A stretch of 64,000 nucleotides of DNA from Rhodanobacter denitrificans (GTDB lineage Bacteria; Pseudomonadota; Gammaproteobacteria; Xanthomonadales; Rhodanobacteraceae): assembly GCF_000230695.2 (NCBI RefSeq), contig NC_020541.1:3162001-3226000 (forward strand), given 5' to 3'. Shown in pieces: positions 54,698 through 63,903 of this stretch; position 1 is the first letter of the stretch; every line of letters begins with the position of its first letter. The position numbers and the translations under genes were made by a program. The notes below the pieces were generated by a model. The model was not told the DNA's origin. It ran no database searches and worked only from the letters and a program-made list of their open reading frames with translations.

Positions 54698-55759
54698 CTA
54701 ACCCAGATCCCGCGCAAGCCACGGCCCCAGCGCACGGCTCACCGGCAGCGGCAGCCGCTTCCACGCTTCGATGAACAGGCCGTACTTGCTGTTCGCGGGG
54801 CTGATATTGGGAACGGTCCCGGCACGCACCAGGTAATAGGCATAGGGCAGCGGTTGCGGCTCGAAGCCCCAGTGCTTCTTGAAGTGGTAGGAACCGCTGT
54901 CCCGTTTGCTGCGGCCGTAGTCGAACAACCGGGCGCCGCGCTCCACCGCACGTTGCATCACCGCCCAGTACATGAAATCGTTGGCCGCCAGATCGCGGCC
55001 ACGCGCCACGCTGCCGCCGTAGTACGGATGCACCTCGTCGCGAAAGTAGAAGCTCATGACCGCGGCCACCGGCTGCCCCTGGTGGGTGACCACGGTAACC
55101 TCGCAATCCTGGCCAAACGCCTGCTGCAGGCTCGCGTAATAGTTGCGCGACAACACCGGCGTACCCAGATTGCGCACGCTCTCGGCGTACACCCGGTAGA
55201 ACTCGGCGATGCTGCCGTCGTGGCGCGCCTGCAAGCCGGCGCCAACGCCCTTGCGCACCATGGCGCGCTGCTTGCGCGGGATCGCCTTGAGATTCGTGTC
55301 GTGGTCCGCACAGATTGCCTTGCGGAAGCTGACGTACAGATCCTTGACCGGCCACGCGGGGTGGCGCAGTTCGCGGTCGCGCAGTTCGAGATAATCGACA
55401 CGCAATTCGTCGGCGAGCGCGCCAGCGGCCTCGGTGAGCTGTGCCTCGCTGTCCGGGTCGTCCGCCACCACCCCGCCGTACACGCAGAATGGCGTCGAGA
55501 TCAGCGCGTGACCGAACAGCCGGCTGCGCATCTCGGTGAGCGGCAGCACGCCCGTGATCGCCCCGTCCCGTTCCGCGTACAAATAGTGGCAACGATGGCC
55601 AAGCACCTGTTCGAGGATTCCGCGCCAGGCCACCCGGTGGAAAAACGTGGCCCGCGAAGCGCCGCCGACAAACGCGTCCCAGCGCTGCTCGTCGCCTCTT
55701 TCCAGGCGCTTGACGACGCAAGGATTGGCGGAATGGCTGTCGTCCGCGCGGTCGAGCAT
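54698..55759 (-). CDS. FemAB-related protein, XrtA-associated, 353 aa
   Basis: Two GNAT-like halves with WDAFVGGASRATFFHRVAW near the start, PRKQRAMVRKG in the centre and FDYGRSKRDSGSYHFKKHWG near residue 290, as in the FemAB group of exosortase A loci. FemAB proteins transfer amino acids from aminoacyl-tRNA; here it may add an amino acid to the glycan or to a lipid intermediate. Start at 55759 with GGGGGATG upstream, preferred over 55783, which would overlap the deacetylase gene. Confidence 0.9.
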   Translation of the reverse strand: MLDRADDSHSANPCVVKRLERGDEQRWDAFVGGASRATFFHRVAWRGILEQVLGHRCHYLYAERDGAITGVLPLTEMRSRLFGHALISTPFCVYGGVVADDPDSEAQLTEAAGALADELRVDYLELRDRELRHPAWPVKDLYVSFRKAICADHDTNLKAIPRKQRAMVRKGVGAGLQARHDGSIAEFYRVYAESVRNLGTPVLSRNYYASLQQAFGQDCEVTVVTHQGQPVAAVMSFYFRDEVHPYYGGSVARGRDLAANDFMYWAVMQRAVERGARLFDYGRSKRDSGSYHFKKHWGFEPQPLPYAYYLVRAGTVPNISPANSKYGLFIEAWKRLPLPVSRALGPWLARDLG

Positions 55760-55772
55760 GTCGCATCCCCCG

Positions 55773-56684
55773 TCAATGCGCATAGAGTTCGACGGCCTGC
55801 AGCGCCACCACCGGGTAGTCGGCGTGGCTGCGGGCGAGAAATACCCGATCCATGCGGTCGAAACGGAAATCGCGCACGAGCCGCTCGAGTCGGGGCGTCG
55901 TGCGGCTCAGGTTCAAATAGTGGCGCACCCGATTCCTGAGCGTCGCGCCGGGCACCCGTGGCTGCTGCGGATCCACTTCCCATGGATGGAAATAGAACAC
56001 TCCGGCGCGCCGCTCGCGCCGGTTGACGCGTCGCAGGCCGCGCCTGAACAGCGCATACGGCAGCAGGCGAAAATAGCCGCCGCCGCCGCACGGCCAGTTG
56101 CGCCCGCACAGGCGCACCGTCGTCACCGGGATCTCGAGCAGGCCGGAACGCTCCGCGAAAAACGGAAATCTCGGCGCCGCCGGCATGCCGTACAAATCGT
56201 GATGAATCGGCACGATGCTGGAACTGTAGCGGTAACCGGCTTCGTGCAATTCGTCGTGGGCCCACATCGTGGTGGGTCCGATCGAATAACTGGGTGCCCG
56301 ATAGCCATGCACTGCAGTGCCGGTAACGTCTTCCAGCAGACGTTTTGTACGCGTGATGCTGTCGCGAAACTCCGCCCGGCTCAGATGCGTCAAACGCTCG
56401 TGGCCGAAACCGTGGCTCGCTATCTCATGGCCGGCGGCGCTGATGTCGCGCACCAGCGCAGGGAAGCGCTCCGCCACCCAGCCCAGCACGAAGAAGGTGG
56501 CATGCACACCGTTCCGCTCGAAAAGCTCCAGCACGCGCCGGGTATTGCCTTCGACGCGGACGGGCCAGTGCGGCCAGTCCTCGCGCCGTATGCACTCCTC
56601 GAAGGCTGCCACCTGGAAATAATCCTCCACATCCACCGTCATGGCGTTGGTGACCGGATCGCGCGGTGGCGGCAAGGCGCTCAT
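55773..56684 (-). CDS. Polysaccharide deacetylase, XrtA-associated, 303 aa
   Basis: NodB-type deacetylase: motif 1 TVDVEDYF (residues 16-23; catalytic and metal Asp), motif 2 HEIASHGFGH (86-95; metal His pair), motif 3 GYRAPSYSIG near 128, and a C-terminal DUF3473-like extension with YFHPWEVDP. Removes N-acetyl groups from the growing glycan. No signal peptide, typical for this subgroup. Overlaps the ATPase gene by 4 bases. Confidence 0.93.
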   Translation of the reverse strand: MSALPPPRDPVTNAMTVDVEDYFQVAAFEECIRREDWPHWPVRVEGNTRRVLELFERNGVHATFFVLGWVAERFPALVRDISAAGHEIASHGFGHERLTHLSRAEFRDSITRTKRLLEDVTGTAVHGYRAPSYSIGPTTMWAHDELHEAGYRYSSSIVPIHHDLYGMPAAPRFPFFAERSGLLEIPVTTVRLCGRNWPCGGGGYFRLLPYALFRRGLRRVNRRERRAGVFYFHPWEVDPQQPRVPGATLRNRVRHYLNLSRTTPRLERLVRDFRFDRMDRVFLARSHADYPVVALQAVELYAH

Positions 56685-57745
56685 TTGCCTTCCTGGCTCG
56701 AACGCGGATAGCGCATGTCGGTGATCACGGCCTCGTCCACGGCCGGTGCCATCGACGACGCAGCCAGCAGCACTTCCCTGCGCCGGACCTCTTCGCGCAG
56801 CAGCTGCAACATGAATTTGCTGCGTTCGAGATCCATCGAGGCGAGCCCGCCATCCCGTTGCGATGACGCGGCGTCACGCGTCAGGTCCAGGTCCTGGAGC
56901 GCGGCGGATACTTCCAGTGTCGGCGGCACGCCCGGCATCTCGTCGCGGATCTCGTCGAGCACGACGGTGAGCGCCGCCTGGTCCAGGTCGTGCAGTTCTT
57001 CCAGGTAACCGTGCAGCAGCAGCCGGTCCATGATGAGGTTGATCTTGCGCGGGATCCCGCGGCTGGCCCGGTAAACCCCGGTAAAAATTTCGGGTGCCAA
57101 GTCCGGATCGTTGCTCCAGCCGACGGTATGCAGGCGGTGCAGGATGTACGCGCGGCTTTCCTCCTCGCTCATCGGCTCAAGCCGATGGGAGGCGATGATG
57201 CGCTGACGCAACTGTTCCATGTGGTTGCTGACCATGACGCGCCGCAGTTCGGTCTGGCCGACCAGGAATATCTGCAGGAGCGCACGGCCCTTGAACTCGA
57301 GATTCGACAGAATGCGCAGCATCTCCAGTGCCGCCGCGGTAAGCGTCTGCGCCTCGTCCACCACCAGCAGGGCATGCGCCTGACGGGCGTGCAGCGAAAT
57401 AAGGTGCCGCTTCACATCCTGCAGCAGGGCCTCCTTGCTGCGTCCGTCATAGGGCAGGTCCAGCGCCGAAGCCACGGCCGGCAGGATGTCGTCGCCATCG
57501 AGATTGGCCGAGGCGATGCTGGCTACGGCAAGGTTGCGATGCGAGAGTTCCTCGAACAGCTTCTGGATGAGCAGCGTCTTGCCGGTGCCGACTGCACCGG
57601 TGATCACCACGAAGCCTTCGCCCTGCTCGAAACCGTAGAGCAGGTACGCCATGGCGCGCTTGTGGCCCTTGCTGGGAAACAGCATTCCCGGATCCGGGGT
57701 CAGCTGGAAAGGCTTGCCGCGCAGCTTGTAGAACGCCTGATACAT
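56681..57745 (-). CDS. XrtA-associated AAA ATPase (ExeA/GspA type), 354 aa
   Basis: Walker A GAVGTGKT (50-57), Walker B LLVVDEAQ (126-133), sensor GQTELRRV and arginine-finger RGIPRKINLI. The fold is that of GspA/ExeA-like ATPases, used to remodel envelope complexes; members with this N-terminus (MYQAFYKLRGKPFQLTPDP) are regular parts of exosortase A operons. The C-terminal 80 residues are charged and variable. Confidence 0.92.
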   Translation of the reverse strand: MYQAFYKLRGKPFQLTPDPGMLFPSKGHKRAMAYLLYGFEQGEGFVVITGAVGTGKTLLIQKLFEELSHRNLAVASIASANLDGDDILPAVASALDLPYDGRSKEALLQDVKRHLISLHARQAHALLVVDEAQTLTAAALEMLRILSNLEFKGRALLQIFLVGQTELRRVMVSNHMEQLRQRIIASHRLEPMSEEESRAYILHRLHTVGWSNDPDLAPEIFTGVYRASRGIPRKINLIMDRLLLHGYLEELHDLDQAALTVVLDEIRDEMPGVPPTLEVSAALQDLDLTRDAASSQRDGGLASMDLERSKFMLQLLREEVRRREVLLAASSMAPAVDEAVITDMRYPRSSQEGK

Positions 57746-57752
57746 GCCGCCC

Positions 57753-59294
57753 TCAGAACAGGTGGGTGAACTGCAGGAAAATCACGTTGGCGCGGTACCC
57801 GCGCACATCCGACGCCGCCGCACGCACACGGCGGGAGTCGCGGCGCAGCCGCAGGCTGGCGAAGTCTTTCGGGTCGAGTTGATGCACGAGCTCGAGTTGC
57901 GCGTACTGGCTGTAGTTGGTTTGCCCGTCCTGGTAGCGGTAACGCTGCCAGCCATAAGTGGGAGTCAGGGTGGTCAACGCGCCGATATCGAACAGCCAGC
58001 TGACATGCGCATTCGCCACTCTTTCCTTGGCGCTGTTCAGCAGAAAATAGATGCGCCGCTCGTCGTACAGCATCACCCTCAACATGCCGATGGGCATCTC
58101 GTAGGCGGCCGATGCGGTGGCGCGCTTCATGAGGTAAACCCGCTGCTCCCTGAGTGCGGGAATCCCGGGCAGTCCGATCGACGGGATCGCGTCCAACCCC
58201 TGCCCCAGCAACTGCTGGTTGATGTCGGTGGGTCGTTCCACGTAACTTGCGGACGTCGTCAGCAAGGCGGCGGTACGCGTCCAGGACAACTGGTAGCTGC
58301 GGCCATAGAACCGGTGGCCGACCAGTACCTTGAAATCATTCAGCGTACTGGACCAGTCGACGCCGGCGTCCCAGAAGCTTGCGCCCAGCCGGTCCACCGT
58401 GCCATCCGCGAGGTACTTGTTTTCCTTGCCGACGTCGGCGATCAAGCTGACGTTGCCATGGACCGGCACAGCGGCTCCCAGCCTGGCCATCGAAAAACGC
58501 GAGCTGCGCCCGGCATCGGATTCCAGACGCTGGTCGAAATAGCCGAAGTTCCAGCTCCATGTTTCGTACTGCGGGCTCACCAGGCTGAGCTGCAGGGCGT
58601 TGCTGGTGATGTCGGACACGCCGGTCAACGAATCGTTGTTTTGCGCGGCAATGCCCCTGGTGTTGTACAGCACGCGCCCATAGCTGTAACGCAGCATCGC
58701 GGTGCCCACGCTGCCGAGATCCTGGACCCAGTACGGACTGAGCGTGGCGCGCGCAATATTGGCGCGGTTGTTGTCCAGGAAAAACGTGCCCGACCCGGCC
58801 GGCAATTCGCTGTTGATGACCGCGCGCCCGTACAGCGCACTGCCGTCGAGGAACAAATGCCGCGGAAGCAGGGTGAGCGTGCCGTGGGCGTCGAGGTTCT
58901 GCGCCACCTGGTTATGGCGCGATTGCCCCGAATACAGATATCCGGTGAGCGCGTAGTTCAACACTCCGGAAAACCGCGGCCCGCTGTAGGCCGACTTGAT
59001 GAACGGCTGGACCTCGGTGATCCAGCTGCTCTGTTTCGGTTTGCCGCTGGGCGCCAGCATGAGGTTGTCGGTGTACAGCTCACCGAGCGTGACGCCCATG
59101 ACCACTCCCGGAGAGTCGATGCTCGGCTGCGGGATGACGCCCGGCGGCAGATTCTCGGAACTGTCGGCGAATCCGCCGGCAGCCGAATCCAGCACGGGCG
59201 GCGCCTGCGGATCCGCGCTCTGGGCCGCCGCCCCGGTCAGCCAGCCTCCGAGGGCGATCGACGACAAGACGACCGACGCCGACAGCGCACGCAT
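57753..59294 (-). CDS. XrtA-associated outer-membrane beta-barrel protein, 513 aa
   Basis: Signal peptide 1-25 (cleavage near GAAA-QSAD). From residue 80 on, alternating strands with aromatic girdles (LNYALTGYLYSG, MLRYSYGRVLY, WNFGYFDQRL, TPTYGWQRYRYQD) and a final strand ANVIFLQFTHLF ending in Phe, the outer-membrane insertion signal. The likely outer-membrane pore or secretion channel for the polysaccharide. Confidence 0.9.
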   Translation of the reverse strand: MRALSASVVLSSIALGGWLTGAAAQSADPQAPPVLDSAAGGFADSSENLPPGVIPQPSIDSPGVVMGVTLGELYTDNLMLAPSGKPKQSSWITEVQPFIKSAYSGPRFSGVLNYALTGYLYSGQSRHNQVAQNLDAHGTLTLLPRHLFLDGSALYGRAVINSELPAGSGTFFLDNNRANIARATLSPYWVQDLGSVGTAMLRYSYGRVLYNTRGIAAQNNDSLTGVSDITSNALQLSLVSPQYETWSWNFGYFDQRLESDAGRSSRFSMARLGAAVPVHGNVSLIADVGKENKYLADGTVDRLGASFWDAGVDWSSTLNDFKVLVGHRFYGRSYQLSWTRTAALLTTSASYVERPTDINQQLLGQGLDAIPSIGLPGIPALREQRVYLMKRATASAAYEMPIGMLRVMLYDERRIYFLLNSAKERVANAHVSWLFDIGALTTLTPTYGWQRYRYQDGQTNYSQYAQLELVHQLDPKDFASLRLRRDSRRVRAAASDVRGYRANVIFLQFTHLF

Positions 59295-60209
59295 CTAGGC
59301 TTCCCCGGCAAGGCGGCCCCGGGGATACAGGCCATAGTAGCTGTAGTAGTAGTTCTCGCTTGCCGGCAGGCAGCTCATGTTGAGAATCAGGCCGACATAT
59401 GGCGAGCCGTTCAAACTTTGCAGCGCCGAATGGACCGCATGCTGGCCCGTCTGACTCGCGGCGACCACCATGACAACCTGGCCCATGTGGGAAGCCAGCA
59501 CCTGCGATTCCGAGGTCGCCAGCAAGGGCGAAGAGTCGAACACCACCAGGCGGCGCAGATGGCGGCCGCCAAGTTCTTCGAGGACCTGCTCCATGCGCAG
59601 GCTGCTGAACAACTCGGCCGTCAGCGGATGGCGTTTCCCTACCGGCACCACCAGCAGATTCGGCACATCGGTCCGCACGATGACCTCGGCGGGCTGGCGC
59701 CGTTCGTCCACCAGCACGTCCATCAGGCCAGGCTGCCCGTCGAGTCCCAAGGCGCGGGTGATATGGCATTTCGGTATGTCGCCGTCCACCAGCAACACCT
59801 CGAAATCCAGCTCGCGCGCCAGACTCAAGGCCAGGTTCACTGCGGTAAAGGTCTTGCCTTCTCCAGGCAACGCGCTGGTTACCACAATGCGCTCTGCGTG
59901 CGCCAATACCTTGGCGCCTTTTCCGATGGCATTGTCCATCAATGGCCGTTTGACGCGGCGAAGCTCATCGGCAAGCCGATCGTTCGCCTCATCACCCGTC
60001 GGGAGCAGACCGGCGCGCTCGAGCGCGCCTTGATCCACGTGCCAGAGCGGCGTGGTTTCCGCGGACTGATCCACCGTCCGCGCCCTGCCGGACAAACGCT
60101 CGATCGTCGACGCCGGATGCGCTGGCTCCTCCACGTCGACCAGTGGCGAAACCGGCGGCTCAGGCTGCAGGGTCTTGAGCTTCTCGACCGCCTTCTCAAC
60201 GATGCTCAT
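59295..60209 (-). CDS. XrtA-associated tyrosine autokinase (BY-kinase), 304 aa
   Basis: A separate cytoplasmic bacterial tyrosine kinase: Walker A TSALPGEGKT (111-120), Walker A' LLVDGDIPKC (139-148), Walker B RLVVFDSSPLL and a C-terminal Tyr cluster (ENYYYSYYGLY, about 285-295) that is autophosphorylated. Works with the chain-length protein encoded just upstream, with which it overlaps by 4 bases, to control polymerisation and export. Confidence 0.93.
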   Translation of the reverse strand: MSIVEKAVEKLKTLQPEPPVSPLVDVEEPAHPASTIERLSGRARTVDQSAETTPLWHVDQGALERAGLLPTGDEANDRLADELRRVKRPLMDNAIGKGAKVLAHAERIVVTSALPGEGKTFTAVNLALSLARELDFEVLLVDGDIPKCHITRALGLDGQPGLMDVLVDERRQPAEVIVRTDVPNLLVVPVGKRHPLTAELFSSLRMEQVLEELGGRHLRRLVVFDSSPLLATSESQVLASHMGQVVMVVAASQTGQHAVHSALQSLNGSPYVGLILNMSCLPASENYYYSYYGLYPRGRLAGEA

Positions 60210-61795
60210 GCGACCCCCACCACGAAGAAGTGCTGCACCAGCTGGGTAAGCTGTCCGTCAAAGGCGAACCCCAGCGCCAACACCACGGCCAGCAGGCCAG
60301 CCCCGGTGCAAAACCCGACCACTTCGCGGCGTTGATCCTGGCGCCGCGACGGCGACTCGATCAAGCTGAGCGCACCGAGCACGGGATAATCGCCGGACTC
60401 CCGCAAAGTCTTGAGGCTCACGAACACCGGATTCACCTTATGCAGGAGATATGCAAACGCGCCGCCGATAGCCAGCGCCAGCGTGAGCACCAGCAATAGC
60501 AGCAGTCCGCGCTTCGGGCTCACCGGCAGCAGCGGAACGACCGGCGGATTGATGACACGGAATTTCAGATTGTTGCCGCTCTGCGTTGCGTCCTGGGACA
60601 GCTCGGCCGTGTTCAGACGCTCCACCAGCTGGTCGTACTGCTTCTTGGTGACGTCGTAATTGCGCATCAACCGCTGCAAGGTGGCCTGCACGTCGGAAAT
60701 CTTGTCCACATTGCCCTTGAGGTCGGCAATCTGCCGTTTCTGCAAGGCGACTTGCGTGGCCAGCGTCTGGATGCTGACCTGGGTGGAATACATGGACTTC
60801 TGCATTTCCTGGTACACCGGATTATCCGAGACCACGCCCATCACCGAGGTCCCGGGGGCATTCTTCTGCATGGCTTTGCGCCGCTCCTGCAGCTGCGCGA
60901 TCATGCGCCGGGCGGAAATCACATCCGGGTATTCGTCCGTATAACTCAGCAACAGCTGGTTGAGCCGTTGCTGGTAAGACGCAATCTGCGTGTCGATCTC
61001 CTGGGTGCGTGGATCGATTCCCGACGAAGTCGGGCCGCTGCTCGCCAGGGAGCGCATCTGCTGCTGGATGGTCGCGCGGCTGGCGACGGCCGTGTCGTAC
61101 TGGTCCTGCAGGTTCTGCAGCTGGGTCTCGGCCGCCTGCAGCCGCGTGGAATAGCTGCTGCCGCCCTGGTTCGGGATGTAGCCGACATTGGCCTTCTGGA
61201 AATCCGCGAGTTTCTGCTCCGCCTCGTTCAGACGGTTGCTGTAAACCTTGACCTGCTGCTGCAGGAAATTCTGCGCCGTGTCGGTGGACACGGTATTCGC
61301 GCCCAGCGTGTCGTTCATGAGTATCTGCAGGAACGCCTGGACCACCTTCTGCGCCATCTTGGGGTTGGGGTCGGCATAGCTGAGGTTGTAGAGGTCCTTG
61401 GGGCCAGCACCCTTCACCGTGACGGCAGCGCCGAGGTTCTCCAGCAACTCGTCCTTGTCCGCCGGGGTGGTGGCGCGCAGGGACAACCCGGTCTTGTCCG
61501 CCACGGCCTCGAGATTGGGGCGTGAAAGCAGGGTCTGGGTAATGATCTGGAGCCGCCCACCCACATCCGGCTGCACCGCCACCCCGCGCAGCAGCGGATT
61601 CGTCAACGCCTCGGTGTCGGCATACACCTGGGCACTGGCCGCATACTTGTTCGGCAGGCTGAACACCAGCATCGCGCCCACGATCGTCACGCACCACGCA
61701 ACGATCAGCGCATGCCAGCGATAGCGCCAGGTGGTGCGCGCCTCCAGCAGCACATGCTGAAACAACTCACGCAAATCGATCGATTGCTTCTGCAT
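60206..61795 (-). CDS. XrtA-associated chain-length determinant protein (Wzz/GumC-like), 529 aa
   Basis: Two membrane segments (about residues 27-47 and 440-460, plus a third near the end) flank a long periplasmic coiled-coil region (about 160-410, with NRLNEAEQKLADFQKANVGY and QATLQRLMRNYDVTKKQYDQ) typical of polysaccharide co-polymerases; a Pro-rich motif NPPVVPLLPVSPKRG precedes the second membrane segment. Sets chain length with the tyrosine kinase. Start ATG at 61795 (AAGGCAAG upstream); a GTG just before is possible. Confidence 0.93.
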   Translation of the reverse strand: MQKQSIDLRELFQHVLLEARTTWRYRWHALIVAWCVTIVGAMLVFSLPNKYAASAQVYADTEALTNPLLRGVAVQPDVGGRLQIITQTLLSRPNLEAVADKTGLSLRATTPADKDELLENLGAAVTVKGAGPKDLYNLSYADPNPKMAQKVVQAFLQILMNDTLGANTVSTDTAQNFLQQQVKVYSNRLNEAEQKLADFQKANVGYIPNQGGSSYSTRLQAAETQLQNLQDQYDTAVASRATIQQQMRSLASSGPTSSGIDPRTQEIDTQIASYQQRLNQLLLSYTDEYPDVISARRMIAQLQERRKAMQKNAPGTSVMGVVSDNPVYQEMQKSMYSTQVSIQTLATQVALQKRQIADLKGNVDKISDVQATLQRLMRNYDVTKKQYDQLVERLNTAELSQDATQSGNNLKFRVINPPVVPLLPVSPKRGLLLLLVLTLALAIGGAFAYLLHKVNPVFVSLKTLRESGDYPVLGALSLIESPSRRQDQRREVVGFCTGAGLLAVVLALGFAFDGQLTQLVQHFFVVGVA

Positions 61796-61850
61796 CACTT
61801 GCCTTCCCCGATGTCGTCGACGGTTGCCATGTATTCGTGCGCGTCGCGCG

Positions 61851-62474
61851 TCAAAGCAATGACTGCGGAATGATCAGGATGTCGCCGGGGTGCATGACCA
61901 TGTTGTACTTGATGGCACCGTTCATCAGGTCGCCGAGCCGCACCGGGATGGTCTGCTCGCTGCCGTCGGGCAGACGACGCGCCACCTTCGCGTCGTTGCC
62001 AGCGGCGAATTTGGCCAGGCCACCGACTTCGATCATCACGTCGAGCAGGGTCATGCCGCTGCGGTACGGGACCGCCTTGGGCATCGCTGCCTGCCCGACG
62101 ACGCGCACCTGCTGGCTATAGGCGCCGACGAAACTCTTGACGATCACGGTCACCAGCGGCGAACGGACGTAGCGGCTCAACGCGCTTTCCAGGTCGCCAG
62201 CCAATTTTTCCGGGGTTTCGCCGGCGGCCACGATGGATTGCACCAGCGGGATGGAGATACGTCCGTCGGGGCGCACCGGCACCGTGGTGCTCAGGCTGGG
62301 ATTGTCGCGCACGAAGATTTCCAGCGAGTCGCCCGGACCGATGATGTAGTGCTCCGTCGTCGTCGGCGGCGCCGCGGCCGACCCATCGATGACCGGTGCA
62401 CTTCTGCAGCCGCCAAGCAGCAAGGCAGCCGCCATCATCAGCCAGAAGACGCAGTTTCCCGGGAGCGGTCTCAT
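61851..62474 (-). CDS. Polysaccharide export lipoprotein (Wza-like), 207 aa
   Basis: Lipoprotein signal with LLLGGC (Cys at about residue 23), then the export domain YIIGPGDSLEIFVRDNPSLS (about 42-61) and one SLBB-like domain (VRVVGQAAMPKAVPY...MTLLDVMIEVGGL). Shorter than classical Wza, which is normal for the exosortase type. Start at 62474 with AGAGGAGAA upstream; the longer frame is not needed. Confidence 0.93.
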   Translation of the reverse strand: MRPLPGNCVFWLMMAAALLLGGCRSAPVIDGSAAAPPTTTEHYIIGPGDSLEIFVRDNPSLSTTVPVRPDGRISIPLVQSIVAAGETPEKLAGDLESALSRYVRSPLVTVIVKSFVGAYSQQVRVVGQAAMPKAVPYRSGMTLLDVMIEVGGLAKFAAGNDAKVARRLPDGSEQTIPVRLGDLMNGAIKYNMVMHPGDILIIPQSLL

Positions 62475-62502
62475 CGCTTGTTCTCCTCTGTTCCCTTCGA
62501 TG

Positions 62503-63903
62503 TCAGCGTGCACCACGCCCGAACAACACCACTTCCACGGTCTGGACCAGGATGGCCAGATCAAACACGAGGTTGTGGTTTTTCACGTAAAACAGGTCGA
62601 AATTCAGCTTCTGCTCGGCGTCCTCCAGGGACGAACCGTACGGGTAGCGCAGCTGGGCCCAGCCGGTCAGCCCCGGCTTCACGCAATGGCGCAAGCGGTA
62701 ATAGCGGATGCGCGTGTTGAAGTCGGTCACGAACTGCGGCCGCTCCGGGCGCGGGCCAATGATGCTCATGTCCCCGCGCAGCACGTTCCAGAGCTGCGGC
62801 AGCTCGTCCAGCCGGGCGTTGCGGATGAAATGCCCGACCCGGGTCACCCGGCCGTCGTTCTTGCTGGCCCAGCGGGCCACCCCGTCGCGCTCGGCGTCGA
62901 TGCACATGCTGCGGAACTTGATCAGCGAAAACAGCTCGCCGTTTTCGCCCACTCGTTCCTGGTGGTACAGGATCGGCACGCCGCGACCCGACTCGAGCCG
63001 GATGGCCAGGGCCGTCAACAGCATCAATGGCCACGCCACCAGCAAGACCAGCGCGGCGACGACCACGTCGAAAGCCCGCTTGATCGTGCGCCGCACCGGC
63101 GAGCTGTTGAAGCCATCCGAAAAGACCAGCCACGAGGGGTTGGTGAGATCCATCTTGATCCTGCCGGCCTCGCGCTCGAAAAACTCGGTGAGCTCGGTCA
63201 CTGCCACGCCGCGCTGCTTGCATTCCAACAACGCGTCCACCGGCAAGGTGCCGCGGCGATCGTCCGGCCCCACCACGATTTCGTCCACGCCAAAGCGGGC
63301 CGCCCATTCGTACAGGGCCCCGTCGGGATGCAGCAGCAAAGGCGCGGAAATGGACACCGGATCGGTACCGACCGGCACGTAACCCAGGACCTTGAACCCG
63401 CGCTGATCGGTCCTGCGACGCATCTTGTGGCTCACCTCGACGGCGCACTCGCCGGCACCGAACATCACCACCCGGCGCTTGAACAGGTCGGCGTCCACGA
63501 ACTCCAGGAATGCCGCCCGCCACAACGCCACAACGACGTAGCCCACTACCAGCGTGATGCCCAGAACCCCGCGACCCAGATAGGCCGGAGGAGCCATGTA
63601 GTACACCACGGTAAGCGCAATACCGCCCAGCAAGAAGGCAACGCCTTGCCGACTGAGCCGCCCGAGCCAGCCCGCCCGCAGATGGATCTGGTACAGCCCC
63701 AGCGCCGTCATCGAGACAATCAGCATCGCCGCCACCAGCAGCCCCCGCCAGTGCAACGCTTGCCTGAATGCATCCTGGGCGCCGGCATCGCCCAGGTAAC
63801 GCAGCACCACCGCGGCATAGACACTCGCCAGCAACAGTACAAACTCGACCGAGACCAGCAACAATTGCCAGTGCAGTGCACGAAATCGGAATAATCCGTA
63901 CAT
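62503..63903 (-). CDS. Undecaprenyl-phosphate sugar phosphotransferase, XrtA-associated, 466 aa
   Basis: Four N-terminal membrane segments (residues 10-125), a CoA-binding-like domain (VVMFGAGECAVEV, about 145-260), and the C-terminal bacterial sugar transferase domain (from about 275) with KRAFDVVVAAL, LIKFRSMCIDAE, LDELPQLWNVLRGDMSIIGP and VKPGLTGWAQ. It transfers a sugar-phosphate to undecaprenyl phosphate and so starts repeat-unit synthesis. First gene of the minus-strand operon. GGGAGG precedes the ATG at 63903. Confidence 0.94.
   Translation of the reverse strand: MYGLFRFRALHWQLLLVSVEFVLLLASVYAAVVLRYLGDAGAQDAFRQALHWRGLLVAAMLIVSMTALGLYQIHLRAGWLGRLSRQGVAFLLGGIALTVVYYMAPPAYLGRGVLGITLVVGYVVVALWRAAFLEFVDADLFKRRVVMFGAGECAVEVSHKMRRRTDQRGFKVLGYVPVGTDPVSISAPLLLHPDGALYEWAARFGVDEIVVGPDDRRGTLPVDALLECKQRGVAVTELTEFFEREAGRIKMDLTNPSWLVFSDGFNSSPVRRTIKRAFDVVVAALVLLVAWPLMLLTALAIRLESGRGVPILYHQERVGENGELFSLIKFRSMCIDAERDGVARWASKNDGRVTRVGHFIRNARLDELPQLWNVLRGDMSIIGPRPERPQFVTDFNTRIRYYRLRHCVKPGLTGWAQLRYPYGSSLEDAEQKLNFDLFYVKNHNLVFDLAILVQTVEVVLFGRGAR

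Noticed and set aside
57744..60335. Plus-strand frame of 863 codons
   Set aside because: Antisense to three well-recognised exosortase-operon genes; His/Gln/Arg-rich shadow composition.
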